A DNA stretch of 64,000 nt from Loripinus fragilis (taxonomy: Eukaryota > Mollusca > Bivalvia > Lucinida > Lucinidae): assembly GCA_964019695.1 (NCBI GenBank), contig OZ026524.1, positions 63,743,066-63,807,065 of the forward strand, given 5' to 3'. Position 1 is the stretch's first letter, and each line of letters opens with the position of its first letter. Below, piece by piece: positions 45,819 to 58,130 of this stretch. Under the pieces are notes generated by a model that was given only the letters and a program-made list of their open reading frames with translations, searched no databases and was not told the DNA's origin. The position numbers and the translations under genes were made by a program.

Positions 45819-46005
45819 GATAACAAAAATTTTCAGCGTAAAGATGTAAATATTTTCTTACCCATCAGTTTTAACATATGTTCTGGCTGCTCAAAAGAAC
45901 AGTCTCATTGAGATGGGTTTTTTTGAGTATCAACAACACATGTTTTGGTTGAGAAATAAGAAAATTAAATTTTCATTACACACTCTTAACTAAAGTCCTG
46001 TTAGT
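45819..46005 (-). mobile_element. Hairpin MITE, 'CAGGCCTCCAGATAAG' family
   Basis: Has the core GGCTGCTCAAAAGAACAGTC with a damaged right arm and ends in TCTTAACTAAAGTCCTG. Confidence 0.55.
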
Positions 46006-46166
46006 ACATTTACCGTACAGTAAAATTCTAATTCTAATCAGCAATTTGTAAGAACAAAAAACAAAACGAAAAAGTATCTGAGATAAGAATAGCTATGAGA
46101 ATTACCCAATAGCAATGCATGTATATAAGCACAAAACTGAACAGCAATATTTTCTGACTAGTATCA

Positions 46167-46527
46167 ATCTTAAATAGGCCTCAACGCGAGAAAACCAGTC
46201 TTCGGGGTTTGTGAATAACAAAGGCACATACCAGCCTGCGCATCTGTGCAGTCTGATCAGGACCTTTGTTATTTTTTTATCAGAAAGTATCATCTAAACA
46301 ACTTATCTAAACTTGCTACGAGAGAAATTTCATTTTTCTAGCCGTTCTTGCACAATTTGTAAGAACAAGGCTCATGATGCCAAACGGTGATCCTCGTGAC
46401 AGATTTTTCTATCCTACCCTCACACTTGTGATAGATTCTTAAAGTCTCTGTAGCTGAGCAGGCTAATTTGGGTATGACTTGGTTGGAAATCCCAAAGACA
46501 GGTTTTCTTGTGACTAGGTCTAAATGA
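46167..46527. mobile_element. MITE with GGCCTCAACGCGAGAAAACC ends, interrupted
   Basis: Matches 13483-13718 at both ends. About 100 bp near 46340-46440 (GATCCTCGTGACAGATTTTT) is foreign and relates to the palindrome at 11315-11435. Confidence 0.55.
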
Positions 46528-46560
46528 TATTGTCCCTCTTAATACACAATGTATATTATA

Positions 46561-46671
46561 CAGACTGTATTGCAGAATGCACCCATGGGGCATTCGGCAG
46601 TACTTTTGACTTGCATTAAGATACCTCTGTTTTGTGTATTATTGAGTGGCCCCTTAAGACAGGTTTCACTG
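46561..46671. mobile_element. pogo-like MITE, left arm deleted
   Basis: The centre (TATTGCAGAATGCACC) and right arm (CTTAAGACAGGTTTCACTG) match the foldback MITE. Most of the left arm is missing. Confidence 0.55.
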
Positions 46672-46730
46672 TATGTGGATGATACCTAGCTTTCTTTCAC
46701 AATCTCTTTTATAGGTATGGATTAGCTTGT

Positions 46731-47046
46731 TTTGTTTTGTTGCTTTACGTCTCAAGTCAACAGCTATGGTCATTGCGGGACGGTCAGTTCACCTAACCAC
46801 ACTTTTTCCTGGGCAAGCTTGAACAAGCAGTTAACCAGTACTTCGTGCACATACTTTCGCTTGTAACTGACAACAACCCTTCTTGAATGATTCAGCGGAA
46901 GGGAGGAGAATGACCGTAGAAATTATTTCATGATCAATCTCCACGAAAGTATGGGACCGGGCCGGGATCGAACTCGCGACCCCTGGATCTGCAGTCAGAC
47001 TTGCATCTGTTGCCAGACACGTTACCGACTGCCCTACGTGGCCCGG
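46731..47046 (-). mobile_element. tRNA-derived SINE, family 2 (minus copy)
   Basis: Reverse-complement match to 30532-30852 over its whole length. It is flanked by a perfect 13-bp duplication TGGATTAGCTTGT (46718-46730 and 47047-47059). Confidence 0.85.
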
Positions 47047-47059
47047 TGGATTAGCTTGT

Positions 47060-48400
47060 GTCATCTATATCTACACATAGTAAAATGCATTACGGTTAAT
47101 CAGCTGTACAAATAAATAATGAACATTAAATGGTGTATGACTAGGGGAAAATAAAATACATCTAGACCAGAATAAAACACATCTATACCAGAATAAAATA
47201 CATCTAGACCAGCCTGTTTATAGCTTGGTGGTAAACTATGTCACAAAACCTTAGTTTGGCAGCAAACCTGTGTCACCAAACCATCTATAACTTAAGATAT
47301 ATAATTATATATGACAAGATTTTTTAGTCTACAATACCCTGAATTCTACATTTCATTGAAATAAAATTATTCTATTTTGCACATAAGTACAATAAATTCA
47401 ACTTTCTTTTCTGTTTAACACTTTTCCCACCATTCACGATTTTCGTCGTCTGCTCTCTAAAAATAACTTGAGGGTAATTTTGGTATGGGTGTGCAGGCCA
47501 GTTTCTTATTAAACCTACCACAATCATATACCTGGTCTTTGAAAATAATGACCTATTCATATACTTGATTGAACAAAATGTTAACATTTTCATAAAGTAT
47601 TTTTTCTGTTCTACATTTTCACATTACGTTAACAGACCTTTGCACCAAATAGAATGATTAGACCTGCTAAAATTTCAGATCGCCATAACGAAGTGCTCAA
47701 TAGTGCACATAATGTATGTGTTAATTAAAAGAGAGCAACAGCACAATAAAAGTGTCATTTATGAAGACGTAACATACACATATTTGGCGCAAAGGTATGT
47801 TGACGTAACAAGTAAGATTGTGTTAAAGTATTATATTTCGACAGCTTAAAAACAACGCCATTATATTTACATCTGATTATTGCTAGAAGAATAACATAAG
47901 CTTCCAGCTTTCATTCTAATCCTTTTACATTATGTAGCTTGTATATATTTGTATGTGTATCTTACCAAGTTGAAATAAAATATGTTTAAACTAACATTTT
48001 CATCTATGTCAACATCTCCTGCAAACCATAGGAGGCACCAATGACCGTAAGAGTACAGAAATATCGTAACCATTAATAAAAAGTGATTAGGTAATCTTGT
48101 TAAACATATGAACTATAGTGACAACTGATAACAAACTCATTGCACATTCCAATATTTGAATAAAATTTTCTTTTTCCTCTCGAATATATACAAAAACATT
48201 GATGTTAAATGACTGTCTCCCGTGACAAAAACAGGCTTCCATACTTATGATACAAAAAAATGACAACAGGAAAAAGAAATACACATACTTTGGTTATATA
48301 AATGCACCATGATGAAAGACATTCATTTTTTTGAGTATTCAGAAAAAAATAGCCCTTAGAGCACCAAACATAATAAAATATGTCTGTTGTGTCATCTGCT
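47060..48400. other. No gene; short tandem repeat
   Basis: A 21-bp unit (AATACATCTAGACCAGAATA) occurs about three times at 47151-47213. The rest is AT-rich with no exon supported. A stem-loop of the GATCAGACTGCTCC family follows at 48410-48485. Confidence 0.4.
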
Positions 48401-48769
48401 GAAATGTCTTTACAACAAATAGTATGAACCCAGATCAGACTGCTCCTGTAGGAGCAGTCTGATCTGGGTCCACACTGTTTGCCTCTATACATGAACTATC
48501 ATTAGTCAATAATGTTTGCAAATATATGCGGCAGACGACTGAACAGACAATATTTTCAGGGGGTTTTGCCAGCGCTTTAAGGATTAAGCTGGCAAGATGT
48601 ACATAAGTGGTTTTGTATAATGGTGTGTTTTAACTTGGATTTATTAACCCTTAATACTAATGGGCTATTCCATCTGGATAAATATAATACAGTTGGCATG
48701 ATTCATTAGACATATCAAGGGATCACAAGTTTTAGCATGCAAAGAGTTAGGGCTAATTCAAGACCTGGC

Positions 48770-49050
48770 CACGAGTTTTAAAACTTTTTTCACTCCACTC
48801 AACTGAGCACGAAATTTCAACTGCTCATAAAAACTAAAATACCGACAAATGAAGAAGTTTCTGGCTTTAGGTCTCTCAGATGTTAATTGTATTCATCATG
48901 CTAATAAATGTTAATATGCCAACAATGTTGATTGTATTCATCATGCTAATAAATGTTAAAATGCCAACAATTGTTGGCATTTCAACATTTATGAGCAGAA
49001 TAAATATCATGCTATGCTGAAAAAAGTTTCATAACCTCGGGGCCAGGTAT
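48770..49050. mobile_element. MITE with GAGGTTATAAA ends (copy 4) with internal duplication
   Basis: Ends CCTGGCCACGAGTTTTAAAA and ATAACCTCGGGGCCAGG. A 45-bp piece (GTTGATTGTATTCATCATGC...) is tandemly duplicated at about 48877-48970. Confidence 0.6.
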
Positions 49051-49333
49051 ACAAGTTCCTAATAAAAAGTTCTATCTATGACTATGAAAAACCCATATTA
49101 TTTCCCTTTATAAATGTAAAAATATAAGACTGTGGCAAGACTAAGCAATCCTGATGCTAAAAACATCTATACATAATGCTCAACTGGCAGTTTTTGCTGT
49201 AAATGCAAAACATATCAAATACATACTTATTAAAACCAACATAAATTAAACCAGTGGACTAGTTAATAGAGGGGTATTGACAACCAGCAATATCATATTT
49301 AATCTTTGTCATACAAGAGTGTAAGTAAAACCA

Positions 49334-49530
49334 TAGGGCCAGTTAAGCAAAAATAATTTGCTTAAAATTGCGATTATTTTCTTAGCCATCAGTTTAAACA
49401 TCTGTTTTGGGTGCTCAAAAGAACCGTCTCATCGAGACTGTTCTTTTGACTATTTGAGTACCCATAACATATGTTTTTGTTGAGAAATAAGAAAATAATT
49501 TTCAGTTACGCACATTTATCTGGAGACCTG
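49334..49530 (-). mobile_element. Hairpin MITE, 'CAGGCCTCCAGATAAG' family
   Basis: AGGGCCAGTTAAGCAAAA on the left and TTTATCTGGAGACCTG on the right enclose the GGTGCTCAAAAGAACCGTCT core. Confidence 0.65.
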
Positions 49531-49686
49531 AATATCATATAAAATCTTTGCCACACAAGAGTGTAAGTAAAAAGATCTTCATAATTTTTTGTTTTCCAAA
49601 AGAAATATATAAACTGAACCCACATTTTTATGTGCTTTTAGAGCACATACATTGTATATATACTCGATAGCAAAATAAATTTTATA

Positions 49687-49826
49687 TGAAAAATGGGGGT
49701 TCTGGAATACAAAAGTGTATTCCAGAATTTACAGCCCCTCTGGCAGGGTTTGAACTCAAAACCCTGCCAGAGGGGCTGTAAATTCTGGAATACATTTTTT
49801 TTATTCCAGAACCCCCATTTTTCATA
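49687..49826. repeat. Very long hairpin, arms about 65 bp
   Basis: AAAAATGGGGGTTCTGGAAT ... CAGAGGGGC-type arms pair across GAACTC, with one small internal pair of GTATTCCAGAAT motifs. The arms are nearly perfect. A SINE is inserted immediately to the right. Confidence 0.75.
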
Positions 49827-49831
49827 TCTAT

Positions 49832-50027
49832 TTTGTTTGATTTGATTCTTTACGTCCCATCAACAATCTTTCAGTTATGTAGGGACGGTTCTTCCTGGGT
49901 TGAACCAGTACTAGGCTAGGATTAATGCGTCTTGCTCAAGGACACAATGCAGTGACAATGGTGAGGCTGGAACCCGCGGCTCCTCGGTTTAGAGTCAAGC
50001 ACTCTACCACTGAGTCTCTGCGCTCCT
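49832..50027 (-). mobile_element. SINE family 1 (minus copy)
   Basis: Full-length match to 14217-14414. TTTTTCATATCTAT-like sequence on both sides looks like a target duplication. Confidence 0.75.
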
Positions 50028-50029
50028 TT

Positions 50030-51440
50030 TTTTCATATATATTAAATCCAAATTAATAATCATTAAGACTATCAAACACCCCTCTAAAACTATGTCCAAG
50101 GAAAGACGGCAAATAAATAGAACCATAAATGATCATTATATGAGTATATACACACATCAATACTGGATAAAAAAAATTACATCATCAATTGCAGCATTAG
50201 AAATGTGAGCAAGACAATAACATATAACTATTGGCAAAAAGTTAAGGACAATTTTAAATGTTGACTCATGTTAGCTCATTTCAGATCAATGGAATTTTCC
50301 ATAAAGCTACATACAATAAAGTTAGGATGGTCCATTGTATATATTGAGGGGTTACAGGTTATGATTTCAAGTATGGACATTCCCATTCATAATGGTCATA
50401 TTCAGTGAACCTCTATTAAGCAAGCACCTGTCTTAAGCAAGGAATTTTGGAATATGCCTTGATCGCTTACTTAAGACAGGTTTGACAGTATGCATTACAT
50501 TTATCTGACAATTTCCAGTATTTCACTGATTTCTATATAATGAATATGCTTAACTTTATGCCAATAGTACAGTTCTGAGAAACAGTCTTTTAGCCCACAT
50601 TTTCTTATTCTGTTTAGCTCACATTTTCTTACTGTGTCATTCTTACAATAAAGTTAACATCTCAGCCCAGCTTATTTAATACCATTTTCAGATTTTCAAA
50701 TGAACATTAATAAGTAAAAACGTACAGAATAACTTTCCCCAAAAAGTATTGATATCTTTAGATTAGACATTAAATTTATTTTCATGAAATGGTTAAAGGA
50801 TTTGACCTATTGCATTCAAAGTGGCCATTCTGCAGGCAATAGGATTAAAAAGCACTTGGAAAAGTTATTTCATACTTGTCACAAATATAATGTCCCATTA
50901 CCTAGGCATGTAAGGTAAGGCAAGGTAACCAAAGGGAAATGTTGAAGCTTACCTGGGTTTGACCCAGATTAACCTTGGCTAACAAAATATTGCATAATTC
51001 CTCCAAAAATACATTTTCTGAGTCAAGCTTAGGCATAATGCAATACCACTTTTTTATGCTGTAAATGGGTAATAAAATGGTCAGAACTTAATTTCTTTAA
51101 AAAAGTCTCTTGGCATGCATGTCAAGCAGTATGGTGACTTCAACCTTGGTAAACATCAAATTTTACCAAAATGTTACCCAATTAATCAACCTCAATTTAA
51201 CTTAATTGGTTCTTTGCCTTACCAAGGCCTGGCAAAATTGCAGTATGGGCTCTTTTTTAGTTATTCTATCATATAAAAATGCAACACCAAAAACATTGTA
51301 GGTATCAAAATCTCAATCCATAATGACTAGAAATGGAAGAACAAGTAGATATTGGATGACAAGATTAAATCAAATATGTTTATATATACAACAGAGGTTT
51401 GGTTAAAGGGAGTACTTAAGAGAAAGGGTCGTTCACTGGT
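50030..51440. other. No recognisable gene
   Basis: It may include 3' UTR or downstream sequence of the zinc-finger gene. TTTATT at 50776-50781 reads AATAAA on the - strand. A short inverted pair with 'CTGTCTTAAGCAAG' lies at about 50405-50490. Confidence 0.35.
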
Positions 51441-51507
51441 TCAGATCAGTAATTAATTTGAGTGTAAAATCATGATTATTTTCTTATCCATCGTTTTAAA
51501 CACTGCA

Positions 51508-51913
51508 CAGTGTTAGAAATAAGCAATTGCCCACTTGCCCGACACAGGTTAAATTTGCTGGGGGCAAGCTAATAGTCTGGGAAGGTTGCCCCTTGGACAA
51601 GCTGAAATTCCAGACAATATTTTTTTATGTCTTTAAAGTCTTGAAGGTACAAATTCATAAATAATTAGACTGCCATATGGTCTAAAACTATGAACCTAAG
51701 TTTTTGGACAAACATGTCTAGAGGAGCAGTCTGATCAGGGTCTCCACTGCTTGCCATTTTATCTTCGTATTTTGAGCCTATCAGAATTCTAAAATATGTT
51801 AAATAAATCATGTGGCACAGTGCGGGGCAAGTAAAAATCGTGGGGAACAAGTTGCTTTTGTCTTCAAGCTGCCTTTCAGAAAAGTTGAGTTCTCTGGCTT
51901 ATTTCTAACACTG
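51508..51913. mobile_element. hAT-like MITE inside a hairpin MITE
   Basis: CAGTGTTAGAAATAAGC and its perfect complement bound 406 bp. The flanks (ACACTGCA / CTGCGAAT) share only CTGC, so the target duplication is unclear. The sequence on both sides (about 51450-51507 and 51914-52060) resembles a split CAGGCCTCCAGATAAG-family MITE. Confidence 0.6.
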
Positions 51914-52155
51914 CTGCGAATATTTTGAGCTTAAAATAATTTTGATTTTCTTATACACCATTTTGAACAAATGTTTTTGATGCTTAAAAGAACCTTCTCA
52001 TACATTTCCCACAACATATAGTATATTATGTTTTGGATCAGAAAATAAAATAAAATTAGTAGGGAAGTTAAGATATATGGATAATTTGTACCCTCTCCAC
52101 GATTTAACTAAGGATCAAACTACCCTCTTTAACCATATCTCTGCGGAAGGCAAGT

Positions 52156-53876
52156 TTAGGCATCTGAATTATTACTTCCCTCTCCCCCATGCTCTGTGAC
52201 TAGATGTTCTTCATAAATTTCTTTAGCAACAAGACCTTGAGGACATTGACTAGTTTGGAGGATTTCGTCAGACTTGTGTTCATCCATATGATTTTGTAGA
52301 TGTTCAGGAACTTTCTCCATCGCCTTGTCTTGATCTGGCAGATTTTTCTGATCTGCTTCTTTCTTGTGTTTACTCTTAGGAGCAGATCTCAATTCAGCTA
52401 CTATTTTCTCTAAAGCACTGGGCATACCCTTCCTACCACTCTTTTCTGCCTTTCTATTTTCATCAGCCACTGGGGTATCAGACTGGTTCTTCTCAGACAC
52501 AACTTCTCCTGACTGGTTGTAATTTTCTTTGCTTTCATCCAAATTGCCAAACAGAACACTTGACTGATACACAGATGTTTTCTCGCTTTCCGATTGGCTG
52601 AGCTTGGCAGCAGACTTGGCCAGTTCTGACAGCATGGTTGAAGCTGATTGGTCAATACTCTCATTCAGGGACAGGTCAACTTCAGATCCGGCCAGTGATT
52701 GGTCCAGAGTGTAGTTATACTCTGAAGCATTCAGATCTCCTGGTGAATAAGCAGATTGGTCTTCAATGTCTATTACAGACATATCTAATGGCTTCAGTGA
52801 TTCTGGATCAAAGCGAATTCCTTTGTGGTGTTTATTAAGGTGATCAATGCAGTGGTATTTTCTTATAAAGCCTTTGCGACAGATTGGACAAACATGAGGT
52901 CTCTCCATAGTGTGTAGTTTCATGTGCCGCCGGTAACTTGTCAAATGGGATAACTCTCGTTTGCAGACATCACATGAGTAGACCAGTCTTCCACCAGATT
53001 CGTAGGTCTTCAAGACCGGATTCTCCGACGCTCCAATACTGGCTGGTGAGGTAGGTGTCATCTTCTCCTTTGGCTTCTCTTTTGTAACTTTCTTGTCCGA
53101 GGCGGTCCTGTTTAAGAGATGCTTCTGTCGATGACGATAGGATGGATAGACATCAGAATCATAATACCCAGAGAGAACAAGGTTCTCCGTTGTCCCAGAA
53201 AAATTATCATTGGCCAAGTTCTCAGCTAGGTTAGAAGGCAAGCTTACAGGAACTTTCTCCATCATTTCAGAATCTGAATTAGCAGCGTACAAATCATTTA
53301 CCCTATAGACTGGAGAATTCTCATACAAATTCCTTAAAATACTGTTGGGTTTGTCAAGCATCTCTGCTTTGATCTTATTACTTGGGTTACCAAATTTCTT
53401 GCTTATGTTTGCCAAAGGTATGAGGCTCTTCCTCCTGTTCTTAGACTGGTTTTTGTCAATGTCATCCATTTCTGAGGTAGTATTTTGAATCTCTGGACTG
53501 TCCATTTTATCTGGACTGTCTATACTTTCACCATTAGCAAAGTTCTGACTATACTCATCAGCTGGTTCAACTTTTATCCAAGGGACAGTTTTATTTGTGT
53601 CTGGACTAGGTTTCTTCCCTTGGATCATATATGGATTATCTTCCTTGACTAGACTGGTATCATTCTGATTTTCAGAAATTGCTAAGCTATTCTGAGTATT
53701 CTCTGTTGAATCATGACCTGATGCTGGACTGTAAGAGCCAATCAAATTCTGTCTTTTCAAAGGGGGACAATCTTGAATTTGTGGTGATCTATTAGGTTGT
53801 CTTTTCCTTACATGGGAACTGGCTGTCGCTTTGGGTGGTGTCAGCATATTACCAGTGATGCATGCATTTCTCCTAT
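52156..53876 (-). CDS. C2H2 zinc-finger protein, last exon
   Basis: Large terminal exon. The acceptor on the - strand is TTTGTTGTTTTCAG (AG at 53877-53878), and the stop is TAA at 52156-52158. It enters in phase 1, continuing the exon at 58713-58805. The open frame continues to 54009 but that part is intronic. It has a disordered Ser/Asn/Pro-rich stretch, then two clear C2H2 fingers at about 52985-52825 (C-x2-C-x12-H-x3-H: SCDVCKRELSHL and HVCPICRKGFIRKY). An acidic/Ser-rich tail follows, with many 'DQS' and 'SES' motifs and a possible degenerate finger near the C-terminus (CPQGL..EEHLVTEH). It is probably a nuclear DNA- or RNA-binding regulator. The specific family was not recognised. Confidence 0.85.
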
Positions 53877-54009
53877 CTGAAAACAACAAAATAATAAAGT
53901 CAACTCTCAAGAACTCTAAGCAGTACCAGTCTTTATTTACCATAATTAATAACCTAGTAAGAAGATTTTTAAGTTTCCTTTTTATAGAGGATCTAACATG
54001 AGTGCTCAT

Positions 54010-55209
54010 GTTGTATTGAATTTATTAAACGAGTTGGGGAAAAGAGATAAATGTGAGGCTTCAAAAAAAAATTCCACATGCATTCTTATCTAGAGGCCTG
54101 ATCTACTTATACAGGCCTACAAACTCTCTTAGTTCATTTATTCCTAAATTTATACAATGCTATCCCATTCTGTCTGAACGTTTGCCAAAAAAGACCTACA
54201 TTTCAACCCAATATCACCACCCCCCCATCACCACCTAGGCTAGCGGTGGTTTCAAACTCGATGCAATCACTCGCCAATGCTTATCATTTATCTTTGCTTT
54301 TTGAAATTGAAAGGGACTTGTGATTACATCCGCTACATTTCAAAGTGGTGTTTGTGTATTATTGACCCCGTGAAATATATCCCCTCAAAATATTGATAAA
54401 AATACGACTGTAAATATTTTTTGGAGTAAATACAACTTGGATTCCATCTCAGTTAATCTTTAAATCCCAAAATACCATATTTATTTATTTTCTTCACAAT
54501 GAAAATGACAAAATATGCAATAAGACTCTTTCGCAGCGGTTTACTATAATCAATATCAAGGGACACAATGCAGCTGGGTCGGCGATGGTTGATGCCGGAC
54601 TACTGTGCATAATGTGCAGACTTATTGAGCCTTCACTACCCGCCTAAACAATAATGATCTGGCCATATTACAGCATTCACATCCAGTGTCGACTAAAGGG
54701 TGTCTTACCATTAGAAAACAGACTTTTATTGAGTGGGGGAAGCAACAAAAAGCTTTTGCTCAATCAGTTCTATAATTGGGTAAGTCTCATATTCAAAATC
54801 GGGGACGACACATCACTCCCATTTATGTATATGATCAGCGATGGCTCCAGCCATACTTTGCAACCCGCTATAATAATGAGCTCCTCCAATTAAGTATCAC
54901 AAGTTTTGACAGCTGTTATGATGACCAGACACATTTTCCCAGGCAAGATTGTGTCATCTATTAATTTCTTAGCGACGGATCATGTAAAAATTCCGAAATT
55001 AAGACAAAATTTTTATGAAATTTCTGACCGAATTTTGTTTAAATTTTAGCGAACTAATTCGGTCTCAGTGTCAAAAAACTGGCTAAAAACCAGAGTTTTT
55101 CCGGTTTCCTCAAGCCTTGCTTATAGGAAATATTTCTTAGAGAAGGGAGTAGCCAGAAGGGAGAATACTGAAATCAGCAGTGATTCTCATCAACTGCACC
55201 CCTTTTTAA
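54010..55209. other. Intronic sequence of the zinc-finger gene
   Basis: No extra exon or element is recognised. A small piece like SINE family 1 (CAAGGGACACAATGCAG) sits at about 54558. Confidence 0.4.
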
Positions 55210-56920
55210 CTAGAGGACCTGAAGGTCCTGAGGCGCTCACCTGATCTTCGTAATAATGTTAAAATAGGTCAAGCTTAACTACAGCATATAATGGAACAAA
55301 TTTTGTTTTTACCATATACATTTTGGTCAAGTGACCTAAACAATCTAATGAATAATCCATCAAACAGCCCAGTGATTTCTGAGAAAAAGATGTTTAGATA
55401 GGTATGTGGCAGTCCAAATGAGTGGCCTTGGATAAAAGGTCACAGGTCAGCTTGACATTTGGTACTTAATTAACCATTGTCTCAATAGGTTTAACTTTAA
55501 TGAATTGGGCTCAGTTATAGAAAATGAACATTTTAAGATTTTCTCCATATCAATGCATAAGGAATCAAATTTGACCTTGCCATCAAGTAAGTCAAGGTCA
55601 ACCTAGATTCATCATTTGTGCTAACCTGGTAGGGCCCACATCCCCAATCCTTCATACCAAGTTCCAAAGCCAATGGCCTTATGGTTCCAGAGAAGAAGAG
55701 ATTTAAAGAGTTTTACCATATATGGGCATGGTGGCCATGTTAGTCATGTGACCATAACAATTTGTATAAGTTTTGGCTAACCAATCATCAGGAGTTGTCA
55801 TATGAAATTTGATTTCAATTGGCCAAGAATTGTCTGAGAAAACTATGTTTTAATATGTTGATGGGACTCCAATATAAGCCACCTTTGCTGAAAGGTCAAA
55901 GATCAACATTGACCTTTGAAACTTATTTATAGCCACTAGATTGAACATATCAAGTGAGAATAATGAATTTGGCTTCCACAGTATTCAAAAAATCAACTTT
56001 TCAATTCAATTTTCAATTCAAATGCATTAGGAAGCAAACTTGACCTTGACGTTAAGTAGGTCAAGGTCATCCTAGGATCATCATTTGAACAAACTTGGTA
56101 GGCCCACCATCCCCAATACTAGATACCAAGTCTCAAGGTCACTGGCCTTCTGGTTCTGGAGAAGAAGATTTTTAAAAGGTTTTTACCATATATGGGCGTG
56201 GCGGCCATCTTTGTCATGTGACCAAAATATTTTGTATAAATTTTGGCTGACTTATCATAAGGAGTCTTCATATGAAATTTGAGCTCAATTGGGCCAATGG
56301 TTTGCGAGTAAACTGTCTTAATATATTGATGGGACCACAATATGAGCGACCTTGGCTGAAAGGGCAAAGGTCAACCTTGACCTTTGAAACTTATTTATAG
56401 CCATTGTCTCATTAGTTTCAACATATTAAGTAAGAATAATCACTTTGGCTAATCACTATGGCTTTAACAGTATTCAAAAAATCAACTTTTCAAAAAAATT
56501 CCCATTTAAATCTATCAGGAAGCAAATTTGACCTTGACGTTAAGTAGGTCAAGGTCAACCTAGGATCATAGTTTGAACAAATTTGGAAGGCCCCACATCC
56601 CTGATGCTACATACCAAGTCCCAAGGTCATCGGCCTTCTGGTTCTGGAGAAGAAGATTTTTAAAAGGTTTTTACCATATATGGGCATGGCGGCCATCTTG
56701 GTCATGTGACCAGGAACATTTGAACAAACTTTCGTTCCCCCATCCTAAGGAGTCTCCATATGAAATTTGAGTTCAATTGGCCCAGTGGTTTCAGAGGAGA
56801 AGATGTTTGAAAATGTTGACGGACGGACGGACGACGGACGGACGGACGGACGGACGACGGACGCCGGAGTCACTGGTATACTAATAGCTCACCTCGGAGC
56901 CTTCGGCTCAGGTGAGCTAA
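55210..56920 (+). mobile_element. Pearl-like element in intron (uninterrupted copy)
   Basis: Same ends and units as 42470-45153: CTAGAGGACCTGAAGGTCC start, three to four units with 'ACCATATATGGGC', an ACGG microsatellite (56819-56864) and a terminal hairpin AGCTCACCTCGGAGCC...AGGTGAGCTAA. It serves as the empty-site reference for the insertion at 42928. Confidence 0.78.
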
Positions 56921-57035
56921 AAAGGTGTCTTTTTTTAAGGGATTTGCTCCTGGAGCAAATTCTTTCCTTTAAGAGCAGTCCATTATGGTTGGGAAACCCT
57001 GATTGCCACATTTTGGGATTTCACTTGAATATGTA

Positions 57036-57234
57036 CAGTAAAACCTGTCTTAAACGGCCTCTCAAAAAAGGACAAAACAAAGATCTTAATAACACATGGT
57101 AGCTTAATGAAGGTCGAAAGTATTGCAGAATGCTCCGCATTCTGCAATACTTTTGACCTGCATTGAGGGATAATTGGTAGTGAAAACCAATTTTGGGTCC
57201 TTTCGAGAGTGGCTGTTTCAGGCAGGTTTTACTG
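57036..57234. mobile_element. pogo-like foldback MITE (copy 4)
   Basis: CAGTAAAACCTGTCTTAAAC ... CAGGTTTTACTG flanked by TA, with a central AGTATTGCAGAATGCTCC palindrome. Confidence 0.7.
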
Positions 57235-57480
57235 TACACTTTTCATTACACTTATGTGTAACTGCTAGAGCTGTCATTGATTGGTCATTTGGCGTATCGA
57301 TATATCGGTAGGAAATATTGCGATACATCGATATATATTGATATATTGATAATTTTTTAATATAAAATGCAACCATTATGCACCCTTATTATTGTTTTAT
57401 GCTCTTTTTTGCATGTGAGTTATTAAAACTATGAAACCTCTAGCCCTTTCTTATCTTTTAAAGCTCGCAGCAAGCATGAT

Positions 57481-57805
57481 CTGGTTGATTTGATTACTTT
57501 AGGTTCATGTTAACATATGAGATCAAGTAGGGACAGTCAGCTATCCTAACCATGCTTTTCCTTGAAAGGGCTTAAATTAAGCAGTACTCATTTACATCCT
57601 TTTACAAGTATCTGAGTCACTGACACATGGACATGTCAGCAGTTGGGAGACTGGGAGAGAATGGCCATAGAAAATATTATTTCATGAAAAATCTCAAGTG
57701 AAATAATTTTTGCTGAATTTTTAACACAGGGAATCAAATTTGCAAATTCCTGAATGATAGGCAGGAGCCTCTGGATGTGCTACCAACCACACACAAACAT
57801 GCACT
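57481..57805 (-). mobile_element. Degenerate SINE, family 2-like
   Basis: Blocks such as GACAGTCAGCTATCCTAACC, AAAATATTATTTCATGA and TTTTACAAGTAT follow the order of the SINE at 46731-47046, with heavy divergence. Confidence 0.5.
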
Positions 57806-57894
57806 AACCAGTCTGACTTATGGCAATTTCTATCGCCTCAGAACACAAATGCTTTTTGTAGTTTGTTGTCAAACTGGCAAGCTAGGCAACAGGG

Positions 57895-58130
57895 GTAAGG
57901 CCTAAATGAAATATATGTGTGGTTCCTGTTGCATGCCAACAAAATTTAGGGTAGGTAGGTAGGGAAATTATTAAATTTTGTTATAACATTTAACAAAGAA
58001 AATAGTAACAAAATCTGAGAAAGTGTCCATTTTTTTCTCCAAAGACCATTTTAATGTTTAGGGTAGGGTTAAAAAAAATTAGGGTAGGTAGGCCAACAGG
58101 AACCACACATACATTTCATTTAAGCCTAAC
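57895..58130. mobile_element. MITE with long inverted ends, nested in hAT element
   Basis: GGCCTAAATGAAATATATGT...CCTGTTG and its near-perfect complement form inverted repeats of about 36 bp. The interior has repeated TTAGGGTAGGTAGG. Confidence 0.7.

Noticed and set aside
46930..47115. Open frame with a plausible start over the SINE
   Set aside because: It is the SINE family 2 tRNA-like head read on the other strand.
53877..54009. N-terminal extension of the zinc-finger frame up to an ATG at 54009
   Set aside because: A strong acceptor at 53877-53878 in phase with the exon at 58713-58805 shows this part is intron.
44813..56770. Several similar 60-65-codon frames starting MNKLGRP in two regions
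   Set aside because: They lie in repeat units of pearl-like elements. Their similarity comes from the DNA repeat and there is no conserved protein length or start context.
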